Below, piece by piece: positions 10,185-21,752 of a stretch of 22,500 nucleotides of DNA. Numbering within the stretch: the first letter of the stretch is position 1; each line of letters starts with the position of its first letter. Under the pieces are notes generated by a model. It was not told the DNA's origin and searched no databases. It was given only the letters and a program-made list of their open reading frames with translations. Source of the stretch: Tubiluchus corallicola. Its lineage: Eukaryota; Priapulida; Priapulimorpha; Priapulimorphida; Tubiluchidae. The position numbers and the translations under genes are program-made. The stretch spans positions 1 to 22,500 of the forward strand of contig JAQGDQ010000836.1 of NCBI GenBank assembly GCA_030141605.1, in the 5' to 3' direction.

Positions 10185-10525
10185 TACCATATTTATTCGA
10201 GTATAACGCGCAAAAGTTTCTACCTAAAAAAGAACTCAAAGTTTGGGTGCGCGTTATAAACGAGGGCTGGGGTGAGGCGTAGCTAAGGAAATAATCAATA
10301 ATATTTGCGTCATCAGCAGACTTTGTCAGACGGTGCCTGGCCCACGGAAATCGAGCAGCTAGCCGAGAATTCACTGTACCAGAGACGAATGTTAGAGACT
10401 GGAGTTGTTCAACAACGTTTGTCACTTACAATGCTTGGTCTGAGCCGAGAAAAAGTGAAACAAAATTTTATACCGATTTTTAATCGAAAATTAGGGGTGC
10501 GCGTTATACTCGAATAAATACGGTA
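10185..10525. mobile_element. Short non-autonomous DNA transposon with 27-bp terminal inverted repeats
   Basis: The left end (10185-10211) and right end (about 10499-10525) are inverted copies with one mismatch, core TATTTATTCGAGTATAACG; TA at each outer edge would fit a TA target site. Inside the left end, TATAACGCGCA (10202-10212) is also inverted against TGCGCGTTATA (10248-10258), forming a subterminal hairpin. The ~230-bp interior has short open frames on both strands (10305-10517 plus, 10093-10425 minus) but no recognised transposase, so this is a MITE or a deleted element. Confidence 0.75.
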
Positions 10526-11036
10526 TTTGTGTAAAACTGAATGAGGGATTTCCCGGAAACTTGGTTAAAAACATGCCGCATAAACAATGGTGTTTGCTTC
10601 TCATATGACATAGACAACAATTGATTTTCCTTCAAATGCAGTATACGCACGCGCAGCTTATACAGTGTCAAAATGTTATTGCTACAAAATTCAAGTTAAT
10701 GTTAAATATAATTGCTGGAGCTTTTACCAAAAATGTGTGTAGTACTAGTATTAGCAAAGTAACATGCCACGACCAAGTAAATGACTAAATGACAATGACG
10801 TCATTTTCATCAACTACAAATACATGTGTAGCAATAAAATTCTACTATGTGCAATTGCACACCTGGGATCGAGCTGTAAAGCGGCTCATGTCCGCTGGAT
10901 TGGTAACAACACAGAGTTTTCATAAATGCTCAACTTTTCCTGAGAACGTTTCGTGAGATATTTTGTTTAACAGAAAACAGAATAACGTACGCTAGGCGAG
11001 CGGATGCATCATGTGTAAATGCGCAAGAAAAAACTG
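10526..11036. other. Unassigned sequence with a 14-bp palindrome
   Basis: No gene recognised. TGTGCAATTGCACA at 10848-10861 is a perfect palindrome and could be a dimeric factor site or chance. Confidence 0.4.
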
Positions 11037-11691
11037 AAGTAGATGTTGAAAAAGAAACTACAGGATGAGCTGCATCAAAGTAGATGTTGAAAAAGAACCT
11101 GCAGGATGAGTTGCATCAGAGTAGCCGTTGAAAAAGAACCTGCAGGATGAGCCTGCATCAAAGTAGCTGTTGAAAAAGAACCTGCATCAAAGTAGCTGTT
11201 GAAAAACAACCTGCACGATGAGCTGCATCAGAGTAGCCGTTGAAAAAGAACCTGCAGGATGAGCCTGCATCAAAGTAGCCGTTGAAAAAGAACCTGCAGG
11301 ATGAGCCTGCATCAAAGTAGCTGTTGAAAAAGAACCTGCAGGATGAGCTGCATCAAAGTAGCTGTTGAAAAAGAACCTGCAGAACGAGCCTGCGTCAAAG
11401 TAGCCGTTGAAAAAGAACCTGCAGGATGAGCTGCATCAGAGTAGTCGTTGAAAAAGAACCTGCAGGATGAGCCTGCATCAAAGTAGCCGTTGAAAAAGAA
11501 CCTGCAGGATGAGCCTGCATGAAAGTAGCCGTTGAAAAAGAACCTACAGGATGAATCTGCATCAAAGTAGATGTTGAAAAAGAACCTACAGGATGAATCT
11601 GCATCAAAGTAGCTGTTGAAAAAGAACCTACAAGATGAATCTGCATCAAAGTAGCTGTTGAAAAAGAACCTACAGGATGAGCTGCATCAAA
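11037..11691. repeat. 41/42-bp minisatellite, about 16 copies
   Basis: Units have the form GTAGCTGTTGAAAAAGAACC followed by TGCAGGATGAG(C)CTGCATCAAA. Length alternates between 41 and 42 bp by one C, and one unit near 11170-11200 is shortened. Because the period varies, no frame is conserved; the short minus frame 11395-11649 (unit LMQAHPAGSFSTAT) covers only a run of 42-bp units. Units toward the right share ACCTACAGGATGAATCTG, a local subfamily. Confidence 0.93.
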
Positions 11692-12852
11692 TAGATTCTA
11701 GATACGAGTACAGACAGAACAAACCATAATTTACATTCCAAATCTAGATGGAAACGCACCACAAAAGTCAAACCTAAACAGGTGAGAGAAACGGAACGAA
11801 CTGACACCAATCGACGCAATAAGAGTGACAGATCGTTCATCCAAGAATTAGGATAAAGGTTCCCAAGGAAGGAATTCTCTACATTGCTATCATCGGAAAC
11901 AAAACTTTTTAACTTAACCAGTGTCTGTGATGATTTACTTTCTTTCACTTTTTATGTTTAAATAAAAAATATTTTTGTTATAGGCAAAATACAGGGTAAT
12001 ATTTATTCCTTAATAGGCAGTTAAGTTTCATCAACCTAGCAGTTATGTTTTAGGCACGCCATTTTGTACTAGTATTACGCCTCAAACGTAACACTAGACG
12101 AGTGGATTTATACTCATGATCTTGTTAATTCTACAATGTACAGGTGAAAAAGTCTGCACACATGAGTGCGCATTTACTTCGCAACTATGTATCAAGGACC
12201 TGACAAACTTCAAGAAAGTAATTTGAGATCATTGCACAAGGACAAGAACACTTTGAAGTTCATTTTTGTTCTTAACTTTTCTAAGTATCGATTATTTTCT
12301 TTAATAAACTTGCGGTTTGTTTGACCTGTAGGGTCATGCATAGCTTGCTGGTTGAGTTATAATTACTCTTAAAAAAGATCTAATCGCCGCAAGTTTAGTT
12401 TTCATATGTGATTACTTAAGAAAGAGTGATAGTCCGAATAGAGAAACCGGTAGACTCTGTAGAATTAATTATCAAACTTGGTAGTTTGTCGTCAGCATTG
12501 TTCAATATTCTGTGTGTTTTACAGTAAAACCTGCAGTTTACAACCCGTATGTTCTAGTTTCTAATAATAATAATTATTATTGTGAGTTTATTTCGTATAA
12601 AAATATAGCTTGCAAAGATAAAGATGTTAGTAAAACAGGTAATGAGATGTTAGTAAAGTAACATATCTGCAGACATTCAACTTTATAATAACCACTGAAT
12701 GTAGTTCCATTGTAGTTACATTGCATTACACAGTGTTGTGCTATAATAGATATCTTAAAACATAATCTTTAAATGTGTTCTTAACCTTTAATTTTACATT
12801 TTCGTTTAGATCTACAGTACAGCCATATTTAAATCTTAAATTTACTCGACTG
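11692..12852. other. Unassigned sequence between minisatellite and LINE
   Basis: A minus frame at 11670-11948 is open but unrecognised. AAACAG|GTGAGA near 11787 (plus) looks like a donor but no convincing exon precedes it. A 16-bp AAT/ATT palindrome lies at 12566-12581. Sequence next to 12853 may be LINE 3' UTR, since the LINE reads leftward. Confidence 0.35.
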
Positions 12853-13462
12853 TTATTTACATAGTAGCATAGCTTTGGAATTCTGAATGTGCAAGTTTGC
12901 AATTTTTCTCACAAAGTTTAATTTTCGACTATCTATTAAATAATTCGCAGGCATTGTGCCACAAAAATACATTAACAATTTGACGCTTTCATTTTGTCTA
13001 AAACCGAATATTTTCTATAAGCAGTGTTCCATTTTGCCCTAACGGCATTAACTTCATTGTTTGATATACCCCCAATTTTACCCGTTAGTTTACTATACCA
13101 ATTCATTAATACGTTAACAAATATCTCGGGAACCCGTTTTTCTAGCAGTTTTATAAACAACCCTCCGTGCAGTACTCTATCAAAAGCTTTGGAGGCATCT
13201 AGAAATGCGACATATACAGGATTGAAAAATTTACAGTTTCTTTTATGGTATATATGGCATGAATGCAACTTGATTCGACTTTAAAACCGAATTGTAATTC
13301 GTCACTTTCTAAGCAATCACCGAATTTTGCCAGTAAAACAGATTCAAATAATTTTGAGATAGTGGGAGATAGAGTAACTGCACGATACTTATTGAAATCT
13401 GTTAGGTCGCCATTGTTATCTTTAACAACGGGTATAATTATTCTTTTCCCAAAATCATTTGG
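12853..13462 (-). pseudogene. LINE reverse-transcriptase remnant, copy 1 (keeps its C-terminal end)
   Basis: On the minus strand the order of pieces is FGKRIIIPVVKDNNGD, YRAVTLSPTISKLFES and DELQFGFK, then a frame change, NPVYVAFLDASKAFDRV (motif A with its catalytic Asp), VPEIFVNVLMNWYS, then KWNTAYRK and a C-terminal stretch ending QNSKAMLLCK and TAA at 12853-12855. These are landmarks of a jockey/CR1/L2-like non-LTR retrotransposon. The part with the YADD box is missing: palm sequence joins directly to the C-terminal region. Breaks: a one-base frameshift before motif A, a 12-bp in-frame deletion there relative to copy 2, and a one-base deletion near 13012. Unable to encode an active enzyme. 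Confidence 0.88.
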
Positions 13463-13560
13463 ACACGATTACAGTTATAAAATTATACTAAATGTAAATA
13501 GACCTACATACTTGGTACTAAGGTTGAGTTAGCGCCATCTCTCATAAAGGTAGCCAGTCT

Positions 13561-13579
13561 ATTATTATTATTATTATTA
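13561..13579. repeat. (ATT)n microsatellite, duplication unit 1
   Basis: About six ATT units just beyond the 5' side of the LINE remnant; the equivalent tract in unit 2 is at 16008-16026. Confidence 0.9.
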
Positions 13580-13676
13580 CTCTTTATTTATAAAAACTAT
13601 GTGCAGAATACATTCCCTCTATTTGTAGGGATATGTTTAAAATTTCTAGAAGCATTTACAACGTATTAAACTTATT

Positions 13677-13706
13677 CACACACGCACGCACGCACGCACG
13701 CACGCA

Positions 13707-13774
<68 letters not shown>

Positions 13775-13782
13775 ATATATAT
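13677..13782. repeat. Compound (CACG)n(CA)n(TA)n microsatellite, unit 1
   Basis: CACG units pass into about 30 CA units, then a short TA run. The change from CACG to CA shows stepwise variant spread; the matching tract in unit 2 is slightly different in CACG/CA lengths. Confidence 0.95.
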
Positions 13783-14473
13783 AATTTAGAATCCAACGCA
13801 TGAGACACATTGAACGACAACGATCATATACAATGGACATAGTTACAAATTATAATCCACCACTACATACATACATACATAATAAACGATAACGAACATA
13901 TTTTAATACTTCGTAACAAAAATTTACACACATTATACACAATGAAAAACAGCGAGTACAATTATAATAAACATAATTACCAAGTCTAATGCAAATTCAC
14001 ATAATCATAAATAAAAACAAAGCAGCATATAGAAAACACGACGAGAGGTAAAATTTCATAACCAACAGACTGTTTATACACGGGCAAAAGACGATAGGAA
14101 TTCATCCGAGATAAGATTTGCAAAAGCATTTATAGCATTATTATCCCGGCTAGAGAAAACATAGTCCGAGTCTAAAGTAGACAGAGTGCCAGTCTAAGGA
14201 CGCCAATAACAAAATCAGACAATGGCATTAATGAATAAGTTGCGCTTGTATTAATTTGGTACTGGTAGGAAAAGGACTCCTATGATAGTTTTTAATTTCA
14301 GTCATCTGCAGCTCAGTTCGGACTCCGCAACGTTAAGAAGTGACGGAATCACGCTGCAACAAACTTTTCTGCTCTCCTACTCTTTCCCCTACTTCTATAA
14401 ATCAAGAAAATGCTTCACGTTAGCTTTATAAACATAAGCAAAACGTTTTTCGGTACGTAAGTCGAGATTTCAC
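13783..14473. other. Unrecognised part of duplication unit 1
   Basis: Contains a short (CATA)n run at 13866-13883, otherwise no gene or known element that I can name. Nearly identical sequence recurs at about 16231-16913. Confidence 0.5.
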
Positions 14474-15328
14474 TTGATCACTGATGCACTGCACGAGCAA
14501 AACAAGTTACTCAGTCATTGATGCACTGGTGATGTAGCACAAAAACAACTCGACTGCTGATGCTCTGATGATTTATACCTACAGAACAACTCGATCACGA
14601 ATGCACTGATGATTTATACCTATAGAACAACTCGATCACTGATGCACTGATGATTTATACCTGCAGAACAACTCGATCACTGATGCACTGATGATTTAAA
14701 GCTACAGGGCAACTCGATCACTGATGCCCTGATGATTTATACCTGCAGAACAACTCGATCACTGATGCACTGATGATTTATTCCTACAGAACAACTCGAT
14801 CACTGATGCACTAATGATTTGTACCTACAGAACAACTCGATCACTGATGCACTGATGATTTGTACCTACAGAACAACTCGATCACTGATGCACTGATGAT
14901 TTATACCTACAGAACAACTCGATCACTGATGCACTGATGATTTGTACCTACAGAACAACTCGATCACTGATGCACTGATGATTTGTACCTACAGAACAAC
15001 TCGATCACTGATGCACTGATGATTTGTACCTACAGAACAACTCGATCACTGATGCACTGATGATTTATACCTACAGAACAACTCGATCACTGATGCACTG
15101 ATGATTTATACCTACAGAACAACTCGATCACTGATGCACTGATGATTTGTACCTACAGAACAACTCGATCACTGATGCACTGATGATTTGTACCTACAGA
15201 ACAACTCGATCACTGATGCACTGATGATTTATATCTGCAGAACAACTCGATCACTAATGCACTGATGATTTATACCTACAGAACAACTCGATCACTGATG
15301 CACTGATGATTTATACCTACAGAACAAC
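14474..15328. repeat. 41-bp satellite array, unit 1 (about 20 copies)
   Basis: Monomers of 41 bp with core ACTGATGCACTGATGA then TTTRTACCTACAGAACAACTC. The first few are divergent, for example GCTGATGCTCTGATGA and AAAGCTACAGGGC forms. The order of monomer variants repeats in the array after 16914, showing this part was copied with the duplication. The array is cut off at 15328 by the junction to unit 2. Confidence 0.97.
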
Positions 15329-15909
15329 GTTTGCAATTTTTCTCACAAAGTTTAATTTTCGACTATCTATTAAATAATTCGCAGGCATTGTGCCACAAAA
15401 ATACATTAACAATTTGACGCTTTCATTTTGTCTAAAACCGAATATTTTTCTATAAGCAGTGTTCCATTTTACCCTAACGGCATTAACTTCATTGTTTGAT
15501 ATACCCCCAATTTTACCCGTTAGTTTACTATACCAATTCATTAATACGTTAACAAATATCTCGGGAACCCGTTTATCTGGCAGTTTTATAAACAACCCTC
15601 CGTGCAGTACTCTATCAAAAGCTTTGGAGGCATCTAGAAATGCGACATATACAGGATTATTTCTTGCGGTGAAAAATTTACAGTTTCTTTTATGGTATAT
15701 ATGGCATGAATGCAACTTGATTCGACTTTAAAACCGAATTGTAATTCGTCACTTTCTACGCAATCACCGAATATTGCCAGTAAAACAGATTCAAATAATT
15801 TTGAGATAGTGGGAGATAGAGTAACTGCACGATAATTATTGAAATCTGTTAGGTCGCCATTGTTATCTTTAACAACGGGTATAATTATTCTTTTCCCAAA
15901 ATCATTTGG
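15329..15909 (-). pseudogene. LINE reverse-transcriptase remnant, copy 2
   Basis: Same fragment as copy 1, but with 12 more bases giving FFTARNNPVYVAF before motif A, and without the later one-base deletion. The frame therefore runs on through KWNTAYRKIFGFRQNESVKL and MYFCGTMPANYLIDSRK to the junction. It shares with copy 1 the frameshift before motif A and the loss of the YADD-bearing segment, so both defects predate the duplication. Its C-terminal end is replaced by the satellite junction at 15328/15329. Confidence 0.88.
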
Positions 15910-16007
15910 ATACGATTACAGTTATAAAATTATACTAAATGTAAATAGACCTACATACTTGGTACTAAGGTTGAGTTAGCGCCATCTCTCATAAAGGTAG
16001 CCAGTCT

Positions 16008-16026
16008 ATTATTATTATTATTATTA
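16008..16026. repeat. (ATT)n microsatellite, duplication unit 2
   Basis: Counterpart of the tract at 13561-13579, same flanks. Confidence 0.9.
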
Positions 16027-16123
16027 CTCTTTATTTATAAAAACTATGTGCAGAATACATTCCCTCTATTTGTAGGGATATGTTTAAAATTTCTAGAAGC
16101 ATTTACAACGTATTAAACTTATT

Positions 16124-16231
<108 letters not shown>

Positions 16232-16913
16232 ATTTAGAATCCAACGCATGAGACATATTGAACGACAACGATCATATACAATAGACATAGTTACAAATTA
16301 TAATCCACCACTACATACATACATAATAAACGATAACGAACATATTTTATTACTTCGTAACAAAAATTTACACACATTATACACAATGAAAAACAGCGAG
16401 TACAATTATAATAAACATAATTACCAAGTCTAATGCAAATTCACATAATCATAAATAAAAACAAAGCAGCATATAGAAAACACGACGAGAGGTAAAATTT
16501 CATCACCAACAGACTGTTTATACACGGGCAAAAGACGATAGGAATTCATCCGAGATAAGATTTGCAAAAGCATTTATAGCATTATTATCCCGGCTAGAGA
16601 AAACATAGTCCGAGTCTAAACTAGACAGAGTGCCAGTCTAAGAACGCCAATAACAAAATCAGACAATGGCATTAATGAATAAGTTGCGCTTGTATTAATT
16701 TGGTACTGGTAGGAAAAGGACTCCTATGATAGTTTTTAATTTCACTCATCTGTAGCTCAGTTCGGACTCCGCAACGTTAAGAAGTGACGGAATCACGCTG
16801 CAACAAACTTTTCTGCTCTCCTACTCTTTCCCCTACTTCTATAAATCAAGAAAATGCTTCACGTTAGCTTTATAAACATAAGCAAACGTTTTTCGGTACG
16901 TAAGTCGAGATTT
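16232..16913. other. Unrecognised part of duplication unit 2
   Basis: About 99% identical to 13783-14473; one CATA unit fewer. No gene or known element seen. Confidence 0.5.
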
Positions 16914-19090
16914 CACTTGATCACTGATGCACTGCACGAGCAAAACAAGTTACTCAGTCATTGATGCACTGGTGATGTAGCACAAAAACAACTCGACTGC
17001 TGATGCTCTGATGATTTATACCTACAGAACAACTCGATCACGAATGCACTGATGATTTATACCTATAGAACAACTCGATCACTGATGCACTGATGATTTA
17101 TACCTGCAGAACAACTCGATCACTGATGCACTGATGATTTAAAGCTACAGGGCAACTCGATCACTGATGCCCTGATGATTTATACCTGCAGAACAACTCG
17201 ATCACTGATGCACTGATGATTTATTCCTACAGAACAACTCGATTACTGATGCACTGATGATTTGTACCTACAGAACAACTCGATCACTGATGCACTGATG
17301 ATTTGTACCTACAGAACAACTCGATCACTGATGCACTGATGATTTATACCTACAGAACAACTCGATCACTGATGCACTGATGATTTGTACCTACAGAACA
17401 ACTCGATCACTGATGCACTGATGATTTGTACCTACAGAACAACTCGATCACTGATGCACTGATGATTTGTACCTACAGAACAACTCGATCACTGATGCAC
17501 TGATGATTTATACCTACAGAACAACTCGATCACTGATGCACTGATGATTTGTACCTACAGAACAACTCGATCACTGATGCACTGATGATTTGTACCTACA
17601 GAACAACTCGATCACTGATGCACTGATGATTTGTACCTACAGAACAACTCGATCACTGATGCACTGATGATTTATACCTACAGGACAACTCGATCACTGA
17701 TGCACTGATGATTTATATCTGCAGAACAACTCGATCACTAATGCACTGATGATTTATACCTACAGAACAACTCGATCACTGATGCACTGATGATTTATAC
17801 CTACAGAACAACTCGATCACTGATGCACTGATGATTTATACCTACAGAACAACTCGATCACTGATGCACTGATGATTTATACCTACAGAACAACTCGATC
17901 ACTGATGCACTGATGATTTATACCTGCAGAACAACTCGATCACTGATTCACTGATGATTTAAAGCTACAGGACAACTAGATCACTGATGCACTGATCATT
18001 TTGACCTACAGAACAATTCGATCACTGATGCACTGATGATTTATACCTACAGGACAACTCGATCACTGATGCACTGATGATTTATACCTACAGAACAACT
18101 CGATCACTGATGCACTGATGATTTGTACCTACAGAACAACTCGATCACTGATGCACTGATGATTTGTACCTACAGAACAACTCGATCACTGATGCACTGA
18201 TGATTTGTACCTACAGAACAACTCGATCACTGATGCACTGATGATGTGTACCTACAGAACAACTTGATCACTGATGCACTGATGATTTGTACCTACAGAA
18301 CAACTCGATCACTGATGCACTGATGATCTATACCTGCAGAACAACTCGATCACTAATGCACTGATGATTTATACCTACAGAACAACTCGATCACTGATGC
18401 TCTGATCATTTTGACCTACAGAACAATTCGATCACTGATGCACTGATGATTTATACCTACAGGACAACTCGATCACTGATGCACTGATGATTTATACCTG
18501 CAGAACAACTCGATCACTAATGCACTGATGATTTATACCTACAGAACAACTCGATCACTGATGCACTGATGATTTATACCTGCAGAACAACTCGATCACT
18601 GATGCACTGATGATTTAAAGCTACAGGACAACTCGATCACTGATGCACTGATGATTTGTACCTACAGAACAACTCGATCACAGATGCACTGATGATTTTG
18701 ACCTACAGAACAACTCGATCACTGATGCTCTGATCATTTTGACCTACAGAACAATTCGATCACTGATGCACTGATGCACTGATGCACAGATGATTTATAC
18801 CTGCAGAACAACTCGATCACTGATGCACTGATGATTTGTACCTACAGAACAACTCGATCACTGATGCACTGATGATTTGTACCTACAGAACAACTCGATC
18901 ACTGATGCACTGATGATTTATACCTGCAGAACAACTAGATCACTGATGCACTGATCATTTTGACCTACAGAACAACTCGATCACTGATGCACTGATGATT
19001 TTGACCTACAGAACAACTCGATCGCAGATGCACTGATGATTTAAAGCTGCAGGACAACTCGATCACTGATGCACTAATGATTTGTCACTA
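16914..19090. repeat. 41-bp satellite array, main block (about 53 copies)
   Basis: Same 41-bp monomer as in unit 1. Marker variants recur in blocks: AAAGCTACAGG, TTTTGACCTACAG, TTATACCTGCAG with ACTAATG. This suggests higher-order repeats made by duplication of several monomers at a time. One spot near 18770 has the 8-bp half-unit ACTGATGC repeated. Non-coding in all frames because 41 is not a multiple of three. Confidence 0.97.
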
Positions 19091-19480
19091 AAAACGACTC
19101 TGTCACTGGTACACTGATGATTTAGAACTATAGACAACTCGATCACTGATGATTTAGAACTATAGAGCAGCTCGATCACTGTTTCACTGATGACGGAACA
19201 CTACACACAACTTTATCACTGACGCACTGGCGATCAGGCTTAACACTATAGACCAATCTGATCACTCACGCACTGACAAAGAGTAGGTAGAAAATCTTGC
19301 ACAACAGAATAACTCAGTCATTGATGTACAGGCGATGTAGCAGAAAAAAACAACTCGATCGCTGATGCTCTGTTGATTTTGCATTATAGAACAACTCGAT
19401 CACAGATACACTGATGATTTTGCATTACAGAACAACTCAGTCACTGATGCTCTGTTGATTTTGCATTATAGAACAACTCG
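19091..19480. repeat. Degenerate satellite zone
   Basis: Monomers of the 41-bp family with many substitutions and length changes (for example 19091-19330). They separate the homogeneous main block from the next subfamily. Such decayed monomers are usual at the edge of satellite arrays. Confidence 0.8.
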
Positions 19481-20230
19481 ATCACTGATGCACTGATGTT
19501 TTAGCAACACAAAACAATTCAGTGACTGATACACTGATGTTTTAGCCACACAAAACAACTCGATGACTGATGCACTGATGATTTAGCAGCACAAAACAAC
19601 TCAATGACCGATGCACTGATGATTTAGCAACACAAAACAATTGAGTGACTGATGCACTGATGATTTAGCAACACAAAACAACTCAATGACTGATGCACTG
19701 ATGTTTTAGCAACACAAAACACTTCAGTGACTGATGCACTGATGATTTAGCAACACAAAACACTTCAGTGACTGATGCACTGATGATTTAGCAACACAAA
19801 ACACTTCAGTGACTGATGCACTGATGATTTAGCAACACAAAACACTTCAGTGACTGATGCACTGATGATTTAGCCACACAAAACAACTCAATGACTGATG
19901 CACTGATGTTTTAGCAACACAAAACACTTCAGTGACTGATGCACTGATGATTTAGCCACACAAAACAACTCAATGACTGATGCACTGATGTTTTAGCAAC
20001 ACAAAACAATTCAGTGACTGATGCACTGATGATTTAGCAACACAAAACAACTTGATCACTGATGCACTGATGTTTTAGCAACACAAAACAACTCAATGAC
20101 TGATGCACTGATGTTTTAGCAACACAAAACAACTCGATCACTGACGCACTGATGTTTTAGCAACACAAAACAACTCGATGACTGATGCACTGATGATATA
20201 GTAACACAAAACAACTCGATGACTGATGAC
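19481..20230. repeat. 41-bp satellite, second subfamily (about 18 copies)
   Basis: The half ACTGATGCACTGATG is kept but the other half is now TTTAGCAACACAAAACAAC. Two forms mix: one with CACTTCAGTG and GATGATTT, another with AACTCAATG and GATGTTTT, partly alternating. The array ends near 20230 in unique DNA. Confidence 0.95.
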
Positions 20231-20843
20231 TAAAAAAGAAACGCTATTGCTGGTGCACTAATGGTGTGAGCTGTTTGTTATCACAATTTATAAAGGAGTT
20301 GCAAAACGGATGTTCATCATATCAATACGGAGCTTCATACTTGTGACATTTGAAATTTTGCTCCGCTTCCAAGTTGCTTTACAACATTGTGCTATTGATT
20401 CTAACATCTACACACTTGAACAATAGACCATCCTAAATAGTCAACACTGCATAGCAACGCTGATGTTTCGTAGTCGCAAACTGCAAAAAAATTCTTAATG
20501 TAGAAACTGCAAAAAAGCCATAAATTTTGTGACTTTATAACTAAACTTATAATTGATCATTGCACTATTTATGCACCAGGGATTAGATTTCATACACATG
20601 AATACAAGTGTTGAAACAAGCAGGCAGCCGAAAACCATCCAAGACACTGAATATTGTTTTAACTATTTGTAAGTCCATGGACTGTCTTCCTGATCCGTTC
20701 TGCCAATAAATGGCCAAAGTGAAGAAAGCATATGTGGCAACAACAGAAATATCTTTCAAGACAAACACGGGTGTATGTTACCACGGGTATATCGCTATAG
20801 AAACCGTTTGTTTTACTGACGCGTCTATTGCGTAGTTTAATTA
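20231..20843. other. Unassigned sequence
   Basis: No gene or repeat recognised. The minus frame 20583-20768 has no supporting signal. TA at 20842-20843 is the left target site of the next element. Confidence 0.4.
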
Positions 20844-21224
20844 CAGTGTTCCCTCACTACATCGCGGTTCGTTTATCGCGGACTTCCCGCTTCGCGGGTT
20901 TTCAAAGGATTTATTCGGCGGATGAATACATACCAAAAACGAAATGTAGTGGTATGTATGCGTGAGATGCTACTTGCCGACGTGTGATTGTACACAACAC
21001 ACGATTGATTGATTGATGGAAAGTTTTTTAAAAGGTACGTGTACAGTATGGGAAAAGTTATTAAGCGAATGCGAAAGGGTCATGTATAAGAGTGTGGGGA
21101 GGGTTTATAAAGACTTAAAATAATGTATAACTACTAAAATAAGTATAGCGTCCCTACTTCGCAAAAATTCACTTATCGCGGGTGGGCCTGGAACGAAACA
21201 CCCGCGATAAGTGAGGGAACACTG
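20844..21224. mobile_element. 381-bp mariner/pogo-type MITE
   Basis: Begins CAGTGTTCCCTCACT and ends with its exact complement AGTGAGGGAACACTG; TA lies directly outside each end, the target duplication of the Tc1/mariner superfamily. Inside, the left part has TATCGCGG and a CCCGC-TTC-GCGGG hairpin. The right part has CACTTATCGCGG and CCCGCGATAAGTG facing each other as a subterminal hairpin. There is no transposase; a short GATT run is at about 21003-21015. This end sequence is common among non-autonomous elements of many animals (from general knowledge, not a search). Confidence 0.9.
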
Positions 21225-21652
21225 TAAACAATACATTCTTAAAATGGACGAGGTTTTTACTTCCAAAAAATATTTTAGTAAAACGTTTAGTAGTTGTAAT
21301 ACAATAATCTGGAAAAAATGTGCAACCTTTAAGTATTGCGAGAGACGTGAAAGCTTAGCTGCCAAAATGCCATCGAGAATTTGTGGGTTACCACCCAAGT
21401 AATTATTAATGTTTAATATTTATTTATGTATTAAATTCATTTAATATTCATTAACATCACTGAACAGTACACTGAATATGAAAAAGGTGTTCGATAGAGT
21501 GTACACGGAGCTTTGATTACAATAGCAGCCTCAGAGTTACGTCACAATCTTCATGCCTACGCAAACTGCCGCTCCTGCGCCAGGACAAAAATTAGAAGCG
21601 CAGATTTTTTCAACATCAACTCATTATCAACAACATCAACATCAACCCGTGC

Positions 21653-21653
<1 letters not shown>
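21225..21653. other. Unassigned sequence between MITE and LINE remnant
   Basis: A plus frame 21211-21402 starts inside the MITE and is not credible as a gene. A CAACATCAAC-rich stretch lies at 21611-21646. Confidence 0.4.
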
Positions 21654-21654
<1 letters not shown>

Positions 21655-21683
<29 letters not shown>

Positions 21684-21684
21684 C
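21655..21684. repeat. (ATT)n microsatellite
   Basis: About ten ATT units directly before the LINE-like frame; it appears to replace the upstream reverse-transcriptase motif. Confidence 0.92.
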
Positions 21685-21752
21685 TCCTGTCTTCTCTGTT
21701 CTTTCTATTTGCTGTTGATTTTGTTCTGAAGAAAACAACAAGTCACAAGTGG

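Larger units (their letters stand above)
12895..15328. repeat. Tandem segmental duplication, unit 1 (2,434 bp)
   Basis: Starts inside the LINE fragment at GTTTGCAATTTTTCTC and includes LINE, (ATT)n, (CACG)n(CA)n, ~700 bp of unrecognised sequence and the first part of the 41-bp satellite. At 15328/15329 the satellite jumps straight back to the same LINE position. LINE sequence to the left of 12895 is present only here, so unit 1 preserves the original left boundary. Confidence 0.95.

Noticed and set aside
11395-11649. Repeat-protein frame (LMQAHPAGSFSTAT units) on the minus strand
   Set aside because: Open only across 42-bp units; 41-bp neighbours break the frame, so it is not maintained.
11700-11795. 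Possible plus-strand exon ending AAACAG|GTGAGA
   Set aside because: An acceptor-like TACAG lies nearby but the short frame is unrecognised and has no partner exons.
13024-13532. Plus-strand open frames over the LINE remnant (also 15459-15731)
   Set aside because: Shadows of the minus-strand reverse-transcriptase coding sequence.
21211-21402. 63-codon plus-strand frame
   Set aside because: Begins inside the MITE end and matches no family; no splice or start support.
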